A DNA stretch of 7,607 nucleotides from Flavobacterium sp. GTDB taxonomy: Bacteria; Bacteroidota; Bacteroidia; Flavobacteriales; Flavobacteriaceae. Each line of letters opens with the position of its first letter. The first letter of the stretch is position 1. A model generated the notes under the pieces. That model was not told where the DNA came from. It did no database searches and worked only from the letters and a program-made list of their open reading frames with translations. The DNA is taken from positions 1 to 7,607 of the forward strand of contig JADMKR010000030.1 in the NCBI GenBank assembly GCA_015478765.1. Direction: 5' to 3'. A program made the translations under genes and the position numbers. Positions 1 to 6,434 of the stretch are shown here, one piece after another.

Positions 1-927
1 AAACGTTGTATGGAGATTGCCGCTGCAGGTGGTCACAATCTGATTTTAATTGGGCCGCCGGGCTCAGGGAAAACGATGCTGGCCAAGCGACTGCCCAGTA
101 TTTTGCCGCCGATGACCTTGCGGGAAGCTTTGGAAACGACTAAAATTCACAGTGTTGTAGGGAAACTTAAAGACAGCGGATTGATGAACCAGCGACCGTT
201 TAGGAGTCCGCATCATACCATTTCCAATGTAGCACTCGTTGGTGGGGGAAGTTACCCGCAGCCGGGTGAAATTTCGATGGCGCACAACGGCGTGTTGTTC
301 CTGGATGAATTACCGGAATTCAAACGCGAAGTATTGGAGGTTATGCGCCAGCCTCTGGAAGACCGCGAAGTTACGATCTCGCGCGCCAAGTTTACGGTGA
401 CTTACCCGTCGTCATTTATGCTGGTTGCGAGCATGAACCCCAGTCCGGGTGGGTATTTCAACGATCCCGGTGCTGCCAACAGTTCATCGGCAATTGAAAT
501 GCAACGTTACATGGGGAAAATTTCCGGTCCGCTATTGGACAGAATCGACATCCATATCGAGGTGACGCCGGTACCATTCGAGAAATTGTCCGACACAAGG
601 AAAGGGGAGAGCAGCTGGGAAATCCGCGAACGCGTTACAAAAGCTCGCGAATTGCAGTCGGCACGTTTTGCCGATATCGAATCTATTAATTACAATGCTC
701 AGATGGGTACAAAGCAGATAAGGAGATTCTGCGAACTTGACGATTCGTCGCTGGCATTATTAAAATCGGCTATGGAGCGGTTAAATTTATCGGCTCGCGC
801 GTATGACAGAATCTTGAAAGTGTCGCGTACGATAGCAGATCTGGATGGTATGGAAAATGTGGCTGCCAATCATATTGCCGAGGCGATTCAATATCGGAGC
901 CTTGATCGGGAAGGTTGGTTGGGATGA
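1..927 (+). CDS. YifB/ComM-family Mg-chelatase-like AAA+ ATPase, 3' part (5' end outside window)
   Basis: The reading frame is open from base 1, so the ATG at 10 is an internal Met and the true start lies upstream. The 308 visible residues are the C-terminal part of a family usually about 500 residues long; the N-terminal ChlI-type domain is missing. Visible in order (counting from base 1): a Walker A GPPGSGKT at residues 18-25, a Walker B VLFLDE at about 98-103, a MNPSP loop near 145-149, the stretch GPLLDRIDIHIEV near 176-188, and a C-terminal Mg_chelatase_C helical region with SARAYDRILKVSRTIADL at about 264-281. In gamma-proteobacteria ComM is a hexameric helicase that promotes branch migration during natural transformation. 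Whether this protein does that here is inference, so no symbol is assigned. The loop usually written NPCPCG reads NPSPGG, so its cysteines are absent. The TGA at 925-927 directly abuts the stop of the convergent small ORF. Confidence 0.95.
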   Translation, partial: KRCMEIAAAGGHNLILIGPPGSGKTMLAKRLPSILPPMTLREALETTKIHSVVGKLKDSGLMNQRPFRSPHHTISNVALVGGGSYPQPGEISMAHNGVLFLDELPEFKREVLEVMRQPLEDREVTISRAKFTVTYPSSFMLVASMNPSPGGYFNDPGAANSSSAIEMQRYMGKISGPLLDRIDIHIEVTPVPFEKLSDTRKGESSWEIRERVTKARELQSARFADIESINYNAQMGTKQIRRFCELDDSSLALLKSAMERLNLSARAYDRILKVSRTIADLDGMENVAANHIAEAIQYRSLDREGWLG

Positions 928-1176
928 TTAGTTTAATGCCATACTTAGTTTCGGCTTTATATCGATTATGAATTCAATAAGTCTTTCATAATTAAATGTA
1001 TCCAGTCCTGAATAATGGATAGTAATGTAGCATTCTGTAATTGCATGATAAAGGACGAAGACGTGGGATTGGTACTTTCGCTTGAACAGGATATCATCGC
1101 CGATGGTATCTATTTGCGTAATATATAAAGGTTTGACCTTAGATTTCCGGGTGATTGTAAACTTTCGATTTTCCAT
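928..1176 (-). CDS. Small hypothetical protein, 82 residues, AT-rich
   Basis: I do not recognise a family. The ATG at 1176 gives 82 residues; the frame stays open for 14 further codons upstream to a TAA at 1219-1221, but none is ATG, GTG or TTG, so 1176 is the best start. The N-terminus is basic (MENRKFTITRKSKVKPLYIT), followed by a hydrophobic and aromatic centre (HVFVLYHAITECYITIHYSG) and a mixed helix-like end (NYERLIEFIIDIKPKLSMAL). There is no signal peptide or clear membrane helix. My hand count over 931-1170 gives about 35% GC against about 50% in sampled blocks of the yifB gene, which may mean recent acquisition or weak selection. It lies 97 bases downstream of the metallopeptidase gene on the same strand, and its TAA abuts the yifB TGA with no intergenic base. 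No clear promoter or ribosome binding site was seen. It could be a spurious or decaying frame, but no alternative gene explains the interval. Confidence 0.5.
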   Translation of the reverse strand: MENRKFTITRKSKVKPLYITQIDTIGDDILFKRKYQSHVFVLYHAITECYITIHYSGLDTFNYERLIEFIIDIKPKLSMALN

Positions 1177-1273
1177 GCCGGCTGATATATAATTATCGTG
1201 CCAGTAGTGGGTCGGAAATTAATTTAACAAAACAGGAAATTAAATCTGCCAGTGTGGATGAGTATTAACACAC
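1177..1273. other. AT-rich spacer with paired short direct repeats and a weak hairpin
   Basis: This 97-base gap (about 39% GC by hand count) separates the metallopeptidase stop from the small ORF. TGCCAGT occurs at 1199-1205 and 1247-1253, followed by similar GTGG-containing sequence. Nested inside, GGAAATTAA occurs at 1214-1222 and 1235-1243. Directly after the metallopeptidase stop on the minus strand, GTGTG can pair with CACAC (plus-strand arms 1252-1256 and 1269-1273, 12-base loop). The stem is only 5 base pairs and has no good T-run after it, so it is at best a weak terminator. No Bacteroidota-type promoter for the small ORF was recognised. Confidence 0.4.
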
Positions 1274-2104
1274 CTAATTAAAAGTATCACCCTTGCTTAA
1301 ATCTCCCGTTTTAAAACCGAGGTTAAACCAGTACATGCGTTGTTCGGAAGTACCGTGTGTAAAGGAATCGGGTGTTACATGACCCTGCATTTTGCGCTGA
1401 ATGGCATCGTCCCCCACAGCACTGGCGGCGCTGAGTGCTTCTTCGATATCACCTTCCTCAAGCATTTGCACGTTCTTTTGGTTGTAATGCGTCCAGATGC
1501 CAGCATAAAAGTCGGCCTGAAGTTCCTGGGCAACCGACAATTTATTTGCTTCAGTACTGGAAACCCCTTGCTGCAATTGGCGGACTTTTGCCGATGTGCC
1601 CAGTAATGTCTGGACATGGTGACCAATTTCGTGGGCTATGACATAGGCAATGGCAAAATCTCCGCCTTTAGCGCCAAGTCGTTGCTGTAAATCGTCAAAA
1701 AAGGCCAGGTCCATATATACTTTTTGATCGGCAGGACAGTAGAAAGGGCCGGCAGCCGATGAAGCGGTACCGCACTCGGTGTTTACCGAACTGCGAAATA
1801 ACACCAAGCCAGGTTCCTGATATGTTTGTCCGTTTTGGCGAAAAAGTTCGTGCCATACATCTTCAGTATCTTTAAGGACGACTTTTACAAATTCGCCCAT
1901 TTCCTGATCTTCGGCGGTTAAAGGCACCTCGCTTTGCGGCGAAGATTCTTGCAGTACGTTGATCAGATCTGACGAATCGCCTCCCATAAACATATTGATC
2001 AGTACAATGATTAAACCAATTGCACCGCCTCCCACAGCTATCTTTCCGCCCATGCCGCGTCTGTCATCGACATTGCCGCTACCTTGTCTGCCTCTCCACT
2101 TCAT
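1274..2104 (-). CDS. ypfJ: YpfJ-type neutral zinc metallopeptidase, membrane-anchored
   Basis: This 276-residue protein matches the putative neutral zinc metallopeptidase family (Pfam Zn_peptidase, E. coli YpfJ). A glycine-rich basic start (MKWRGRQGSGNVDDRRG) precedes one hydrophobic segment at about 22-40, which suggests an N-in single-pass anchor with the catalytic domain outside the cytoplasm. The zinc motif HEIGHH is at 158-163, with H158 and H162 as ligands and E159 as the catalytic base. ELQADFYAGIW at 194-204 is the conserved helix that probably supplies the third ligand (E194, inferred). C111 and C123 flank a conserved loop and could form a disulphide. The C-terminal GTSEQRMYWFNLGF (251-264) and GDTF are family signatures. 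Its substrates are not known. It is the last gene of a tightly packed run, 9 bases after the membrane-protein gene. There is no Shine-Dalgarno sequence, as is usual in Bacteroidota. Confidence 0.93.
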   Translation of the reverse strand: MKWRGRQGSGNVDDRRGMGGKIAVGGGAIGLIIVLINMFMGGDSSDLINVLQESSPQSEVPLTAEDQEMGEFVKVVLKDTEDVWHELFRQNGQTYQEPGLVLFRSSVNTECGTASSAAGPFYCPADQKVYMDLAFFDDLQQRLGAKGGDFAIAYVIAHEIGHHVQTLLGTSAKVRQLQQGVSSTEANKLSVAQELQADFYAGIWTHYNQKNVQMLEEGDIEEALSAASAVGDDAIQRKMQGHVTPDSFTHGTSEQRMYWFNLGFKTGDLSKGDTFN

Positions 2105-2113
2105 ACCATTAAT

Positions 2114-2899
2114 TTAAATGTTGTCTATACCTGAAATTTCATCAATTTCACTCATTGTTGATATACCAACCGAATTTTTGTAGATGCTATAATAAAGTGC
2201 ATACAAAAACGGCATCGTAAAGAAATAGCCAATGCAAAATGCGATGAATCCTACCAGTGAAAGCAGTATTCCTACAATCAGCAAGCCCAGGATTATCAAA
2301 GGATTCTTCAGTACTACTATGCAACTGCTCTTAATCGCATCAACAGCATTCAAGTTACCGAAAATTATTAACGGAACAGTTAAGAAAGTCAAAAAAGAAA
2401 CTGTAACACTGAGGATGGTACTTATGAACGGAAAAATCAGGCTATCGAGTATCATTCCCAGTCCGGCGCCGAACAATGTAATCATGAATCCTGCGATAAA
2501 AAGATTGCCAAATTTAGAGCTGCTGTAATATTCGAAGGCAGTTGCAACGGAAAACGGATGCCCCGCATCGGCCTGAAATGCCATTTTGATGATTCCTGCA
2601 TTAAATGGATTTGCAATGCCGCCAAATACCGAAAGAACCAAGATGTAAAGAACTTGGTGAAGCGTGGAAAAGTTTTGAGGCTGAAAACCCGTCAGATTGT
2701 CGGTAAAAGCGGCAAAGCCAACTGCGGCGCCTATAATTCCGAAAATTACCGCCATCATCACAATAACTACAATTATAAGTACGAGACCTGCATGTAGTGC
2801 AATTTTTTTGTAGGTTTCAAAAGCGTCGCTGAAAGTTTCCGAAAAATCGATGTCGTAGCCGTTTGCCTGAATGTTTTCAATTCTTGATTTTGTGTTCAT
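2114..2899 (-). CDS. Multi-pass inner-membrane protein of unknown function
   Basis: The product is 261 residues with a soluble N-terminal region (1-35, including SETFSDAFETYKKIA) and five or six hydrophobic segments at roughly 36-65, 82-105, 131-153, 155-180 and 200-240; the last may be two helices. The C-terminal tail is short and acidic (MSEIDEISGIDNI). No catalytic motif is visible. The opening 'FSDAFETYKK' followed by glycine- and isoleucine-rich helices resembles a group of flavobacterial membrane proteins that, from memory, have often been labelled beta-carotene 15,15'-monooxygenase. Nothing here supports that enzyme: the iron-binding histidines of carotenoid oxygenases are not apparent. 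The gene sits 16 bases after the aldehyde dehydrogenase gene and 9 bases before the metallopeptidase gene, so co-transcription is likely. The start ATG is preceded by an A-rich stretch (AGAAAAAC), a common Bacteroidota start context. It is surely a membrane protein; its role is unknown. Confidence 0.85.
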   Translation of the reverse strand: MNTKSRIENIQANGYDIDFSETFSDAFETYKKIALHAGLVLIIVVIVMMAVIFGIIGAAVGFAAFTDNLTGFQPQNFSTLHQVLYILVLSVFGGIANPFNAGIIKMAFQADAGHPFSVATAFEYYSSSKFGNLFIAGFMITLFGAGLGMILDSLIFPFISTILSVTVSFLTFLTVPLIIFGNLNAVDAIKSSCIVVLKNPLIILGLLIVGILLSLVGFIAFCIGYFFTMPFLYALYYSIYKNSVGISTMSEIDEISGIDNI

Positions 2900-2915
2900 G
2901 TTTTTCTGTTTGGTG

Positions 2916-4277
2916 TTAAGTTAGCCATCGAAGCCATTTTTTGATTTTCTTTATTTTATTGCCGTAAGGAGCATACCGAAGCGGAACATCCAACCACGTC
3001 GCTTTCTTTACAACCGATTTTTTATGTGTAAATATATCAAATCCATTTTTTCCATGATACGATCCCATGCCCGATTCGCCCACACCGCCAAATGGAAGTC
3101 TCCTGTTGACGAAATGCACCATGGTATCGTTGATGCATCCGCCACCAAAGGCATATTTTCGAATGGTTTTCTCAGCGTATTTCATATCCTGGGCAAAAAC
3201 ATACAGCGCTAACGGTGTCCGGAACTTTTCTATGGCGTATGCGATATCGTGGTCGTCTACATACGAGATCACCGGAATTATGGGTCCGAATATTTCGTCC
3301 TGCATCAATTTGCTGTCGAGTGTATTTTCGTCGATGATCGTTGGCTCAATATACAGTTTCTCACGATCATACCTGCCTCCATAAGCAATATCTTCGGGAT
3401 CGATCAGCCCCACAAGGCGTTCCCAATGTTTTATGTTTACGATGCGTTGATAATCACGCGATTGTGACGCATCAGAACCGTATGCTTTAATGATCTCGGC
3501 TTTCAGTAACGATATGAAATTCGCTTCATCATCTTCGTGAACCAGTATATAGTCGGGTGCAATGCAGGTCTGTCCGGCATTCACAAATTTGCCCCAGACG
3601 ATTCTTCTCGCGGCCAGTTCCATATTGGCCGAAGGATGAATGATACACGGATTTTTTCCTCCAAGTTCCAGAGTAGTAGGTGTCAGGTTTTTTGCCGCAG
3701 CCTCGGCTATTATTTTTCCCACGGTAACACTGCCCGTAAAAAAAATATAATCCCAGCGTTTTTCGAGCAGTTTTTCGGCCAATGCCGGACCGCCTTCCAC
3801 TACGGTAATAAGATCGGGATGGCACGAATACGATATAATCCTTGAAACAGCCGACGAAGTTGCAGGGGTGAGTTCTGACGGCTTTAGCGTAACATGGTTG
3901 CCGGCAGCAACGGCGGCTATTGCCGGACATAATGCAAGTTGGAACGGATAATTCCACGGCGCCATGATAAGAACTTTGCCGTAAGGTTCGCTAAAAATAT
4001 AGTCGGTTGAAGGAAAGTTTAGAATGGAAGGCCTGACCTTTTGTGGTTTGTTCCAGCGATCAATATTTTTGATGGCGTGTTTTAAATCGGAAATCACATA
4101 ATTGGTCTCGTTGATTACCGCTTCAAATTCGGGTTTCCCCAAATCCATCTGCAATGCCTTGACAATGTCGGCTTCGTGGGTTTGCACTTGGTAAAGAATC
4201 TTTTTTAAGGTTTCTTTCCGATATGACACCACACTTCGGTCAAATACAGGTTTAGGCAACTTTTCAAGGATGTGCAT
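2916..4277 (-). CDS. NAD(P)-dependent aldehyde dehydrogenase, ALDH3-like
   Basis: This 453-residue protein oxidises an aldehyde to its carboxylate with NAD(P)+. The oxyanion-hole motif APWNYP is at 106-111 (N109), a cofactor-site lysine lies in LKPSE (K132), FTGSVTVGK is at 180-188, the general-base motif LELGGK at 203-208 (E204) and the catalytic cysteine in GQTCIAP at 235-241 (C238). EIFGP (328-332) binds the cofactor ribose. LPFGGVGESGMGSYHGKNGF (394-413) followed by THKKSV is typical of the ALDH3 group, which includes fatty and aromatic aldehyde dehydrogenases; the substrate cannot be read from the sequence. All key residues are present, so it is probably active. The last residues (KIKKIKKWLRWLT) form a basic, tryptophan-containing tail that could touch the membrane. 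The start is constrained: the preceding gene's TAA lies in the same frame only 12 bases upstream with no other start codon between. The N-terminus is slightly short for the family. Confidence 0.95.
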   Translation of the reverse strand: MHILEKLPKPVFDRSVVSYRKETLKKILYQVQTHEADIVKALQMDLGKPEFEAVINETNYVISDLKHAIKNIDRWNKPQKVRPSILNFPSTDYIFSEPYGKVLIMAPWNYPFQLALCPAIAAVAAGNHVTLKPSELTPATSSAVSRIISYSCHPDLITVVEGGPALAEKLLEKRWDYIFFTGSVTVGKIIAEAAAKNLTPTTLELGGKNPCIIHPSANMELAARRIVWGKFVNAGQTCIAPDYILVHEDDEANFISLLKAEIIKAYGSDASQSRDYQRIVNIKHWERLVGLIDPEDIAYGGRYDREKLYIEPTIIDENTLDSKLMQDEIFGPIIPVISYVDDHDIAYAIEKFRTPLALYVFAQDMKYAEKTIRKYAFGGGCINDTMVHFVNRRLPFGGVGESGMGSYHGKNGFDIFTHKKSVVKKATWLDVPLRYAPYGNKIKKIKKWLRWLT

Positions 4278-4289
4278 AGTGCGGGGAAA

Positions 4290-5633
4290 TTATCGGAAAC
4301 CAAAGCTGTATCCCAAAAATACATCTGCTTCTTTTGCATTGGCGGCCAAAGATGTAATTATAGAGCCGGATCCGAGATAAAAACCGTAGAAACGCAGTCC
4401 GAGGCCACCGGCCAATCCCGAGATTTCATTGGTTGACCAAGGAGACCAGATTTCAAAATTATTGGTGGTATACCGCGGAGTCAATGAGAAGAAATTCTGA
4501 CTCGTAATTTGATCATTCCCCGAATCCTCGCGAAGTTTCTGTTGTGTGAATAGCGTCACATAGAAGCGCGACACTACACGCACATCGGCGTATGCCGACA
4601 ATACTGTGGGCAATTTCACTTTAAAGTCGGTGCTTGTTTTTTCCGTTTTATCCAAAAATCCACTATCCAACAGGATTTGTTCGACTTCCTGCAGGCTGTT
4701 AACATCGGAAAAGACATTCATATTCAGGGATTCACCACCTTGGATTGTCAGTTGGTAATCGGTAGAGGAATTGTTATTGTCGCTAAAGGTCATTCCGCCC
4801 AGGTTGCGCACCGACAGTCCGGCGTTCACCCGATATTTGTCGCCGGCCGTACTTTTAAGTTGGTAATTAATGCCAAAATCGGCCGCAAAACCATTTGGTT
4901 TCCCAAACAAGGAACTTGTATAGTCGCTGGTGTCGGTGAAATTCTCACCAAGGTTGCCTGAGTAGGCAATGTTCAAGTTTGCCTGTGTGTCGGTAAGGGT
5001 AACGTCACCCAAAGTATTGTTGATGGTACCCGTGAACGAATCGGCACCCAGATTGGTATAAGATCCAGGAAAAAGCACTTTGAATGTTACACCACCGCTG
5101 AACTTGTGCTTTTCATTATCCAAAAATACCCTTGCGCCGGAGATGCCCACTTCCCCCCATGATGTACCGCTGATCCGCTGATTGTTGCCGCTCTCAATTA
5201 TTGTCGAACCAATGATATTCAAACCGTTGTTGGAAATAGCGTCGCCAATATTTGCATCGACATCAACTAAATCAAACTTTGCGTAGGCACGCGTTGACAG
5301 TCCGAAAGTCCACTCATCCATTCTAAATGCAACACCTGGGCCCACCAATACGGCGTCGAAACGCATGTTTACATCTTCATCTCCGCGGAAAATCAGCTCT
5401 TCAAAATCGATGTCGCTGTTTATATCGTTGATACCAACTTTATTGTTGGCAAATTTTACACTGGTGGCAAACAGTTGCACTTCGTATTTCGAACCAATGT
5501 TGGTTAATTCGGCCGGGTTCACAGCTGCATTTATGGAACTTACGCGTTGTGTGGTATTTACACCGGCAAAATGATTCTGTGCCATAACACCGCCATATGC
5601 GAGAATTGCAGATAACATCATTAATTTTTTCAT
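4290..5633 (-). CDS. DUF5723-like outer-membrane beta-barrel protein
   Basis: The 447-residue product starts with a signal peptide (MKKLMMLSAILAYGGVMA, likely cut before Q19). A short segment containing the VNPAEL element (39-43) recalls the NPA turn of FadL/PorV-like barrels. The rest alternates short hydrophobic strands with polar, Asn/Asp/Gly/Thr-rich loops and ends in strand-like sequence rich in aromatics (GLRFYGFYLGSGS; FLGYSFGFR), consistent with a barrel closing strand. The region EVEQILLDSGF...KTSTDFKVKLPT (316-343) followed by alternating strands resembles DUF5723 proteins of Bacteroidota; this assignment is from memory of the family, not a search. Function is unknown; the barrel fold and envelope location are inferred. 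It appears to lead a four-gene run, with a candidate promoter about 35 bases upstream. The aldehyde dehydrogenase gene follows after 12 bases in the same frame. A different PorV/FadL-like family remains possible. Confidence 0.8.
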   Translation of the reverse strand: MKKLMMLSAILAYGGVMAQNHFAGVNTTQRVSSINAAVNPAELTNIGSKYEVQLFATSVKFANNKVGINDINSDIDFEELIFRGDEDVNMRFDAVLVGPGVAFRMDEWTFGLSTRAYAKFDLVDVDANIGDAISNNGLNIIGSTIIESGNNQRISGTSWGEVGISGARVFLDNEKHKFSGGVTFKVLFPGSYTNLGADSFTGTINNTLGDVTLTDTQANLNIAYSGNLGENFTDTSDYTSSLFGKPNGFAADFGINYQLKSTAGDKYRVNAGLSVRNLGGMTFSDNNNSSTDYQLTIQGGESLNMNVFSDVNSLQEVEQILLDSGFLDKTEKTSTDFKVKLPTVLSAYADVRVVSRFYVTLFTQQKLREDSGNDQITSQNFFSLTPRYTTNNFEIWSPWSTNEISGLAGGLGLRFYGFYLGSGSIITSLAANAKEADVFLGYSFGFR

Positions 5634-5668
5634 TCTACTTAGATTGAATTGTTAATTATAATGAAATT

Positions 5669-5699
5669 CAAATGTGGATATAAAATTCCAACTACACAA
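5669..5699 (-). promoter_or_regulatory. Candidate Bacteroidota sigma-A-type promoter for the barrel-protein operon
   Basis: On the minus strand TTG (plus 5697-5699) is followed after 20 bases by CACATTTG (plus 5669-5676). The Bacteroidota consensus is TTG at about -33 and TAnnTTTG at about -7, so the -7 element differs at one position (C for T). The expected transcript start is about 30 bases before the ATG at 5633. This is a visual match only; short motifs like this arise by chance in AT-rich DNA. Confidence 0.35.
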
Positions 5700-5701
5700 C
5701 A

Positions 5702-5723
5702 CCGGCACAAATTATTTTGCCGG
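5702..5723 (-). terminator. Hairpin over the rluA-like stop codon, possible terminator
   Basis: CCGGCA (5702-5707) and TGCCGG (5718-5723) form a perfect 6-base GC-rich stem. AAA (5709-5711) and TTT (5715-5717) can extend it, with one bulged C, to a three-base loop that is the TAA stop codon itself (5712-5714 on the plus strand). It lies just upstream of the candidate promoter for the next gene. The downstream bases on the minus strand (TGTTGTGTAGTT) are T/G-rich rather than a true T-run, so termination may be weak. Confidence 0.35.
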
Positions 5724-6410
5724 CAGTGCCTCCCAGAGAGGATCGGATGGGGGCGGGGCCAAAATTTCGATATTCTCTTTAGAAACCGGATGCGTAAATT
5801 GGAGTCGGCGTGCGTGCAGGTGAATACCACCGTCGGGGTTGCTGCGATCAGAACCGTATTTTAAATCGCCTTTTATCGGACAGCCAATGGCGGCAAGCTG
5901 TGCCCGTATTTGATGATGCCGTCCCGTGTGCAGATCGATCTCCAAAGCAGTATAATTTTGTAACTGAGCGATTATGCGATAACTCAGACTGGCGGGTTTG
6001 CTGTCGGGAACTTCCTTAATATGCGCTTTGGAAGTATTGTTCTTTTCGTTGCGTTTTAGATAGTGTATGAGCGTAGCTGCGGATTGATCAGGTCTTTGTT
6101 TGACTATTGCCCAATAAGTTTTTTGGGTTTCCCTGTTCTTGAAAAGTTCATTGAGTCGGGTTAATGATTTTGACGTCTTTGCAAATACGACAATTCCGCT
6201 TGTAGGCCGGTCAAGGCGATGCACCACTCCCAGGAAAACATCACCCGGCTTTTCGTATTTAATTTTGAGGAATTCCTTGACAACCTCGGACAACGGCTTA
6301 TCTCCGGTCTTATCTCCCTGTACGATATCACCTACACGCTTATTAACGACGATGATATGATTGTCTTCGTGAAGAACTTGAAGATTATTTTTGTCGGAAA
6401 TGATTTTCAT
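5712..6410 (-). CDS. RluA-family RNA pseudouridine synthase
   Basis: The enzyme isomerises uridine to pseudouridine in ribosomal or transfer RNA in the cytoplasm. The catalytic motif HRLDRPTSG is at 64-72, with D67 as the nucleophile. Other family features are an N-terminal strand pair ending in VVNKRVGDIVQGD (21-33), KTYWAIV (97-103), LEIDLHTGRHHQIRAQLA (156-173) and the final IHLHARRLQFTHP (196-208). At 232 residues it lacks the N-terminal S4 RNA-binding domain of RluC/RluD and is a short, RluA-like form common in Bacteroidota. The exact target uridine cannot be inferred, so no symbol is given. It follows panB by 24 bases; the panB stop lies in the same frame and no other start codon falls between, so ATG 6410 is firm. 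A hairpin covers its stop codon. Confidence 0.93.
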   Translation of the reverse strand: MKIISDKNNLQVLHEDNHIIVVNKRVGDIVQGDKTGDKPLSEVVKEFLKIKYEKPGDVFLGVVHRLDRPTSGIVVFAKTSKSLTRLNELFKNRETQKTYWAIVKQRPDQSAATLIHYLKRNEKNNTSKAHIKEVPDSKPASLSYRIIAQLQNYTALEIDLHTGRHHQIRAQLAAIGCPIKGDLKYGSDRSNPDGGIHLHARRLQFTHPVSKENIEILAPPPSDPLWEALPAK

Positions 6411-6434
6411 CGGTGCTAAGTACGAAATAGTATA

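Noticed and set aside
1252..1273. Terminator after the metallopeptidase gene
   Set aside because: Only a 5-base stem with a 12-base loop and no T-run; noted in the spacer entry but not called.
1340..1641. Plus- and minus-strand open frames over the metallopeptidase gene
   Set aside because: They are shadows of the YpfJ frame, which carries HEIGHH and other family signatures.
3529..3957. Long minus-strand open frame of 142 codons within the aldehyde dehydrogenase gene
   Set aside because: It overlaps, in another frame, the segment encoding the catalytic APWNYP to GQTCIAP region of the dehydrogenase, and its product is low-quality, Arg/Cys/Tyr-rich sequence with no motif.
4278..4292. Possible read-through fusion of the barrel protein and aldehyde dehydrogenase, which share a frame
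   Set aside because: A clear TAA separates two complete, unrelated proteins; sharing a frame has a one-in-three chance. The same applies to panB and the pseudouridine synthase at 6411-6437.
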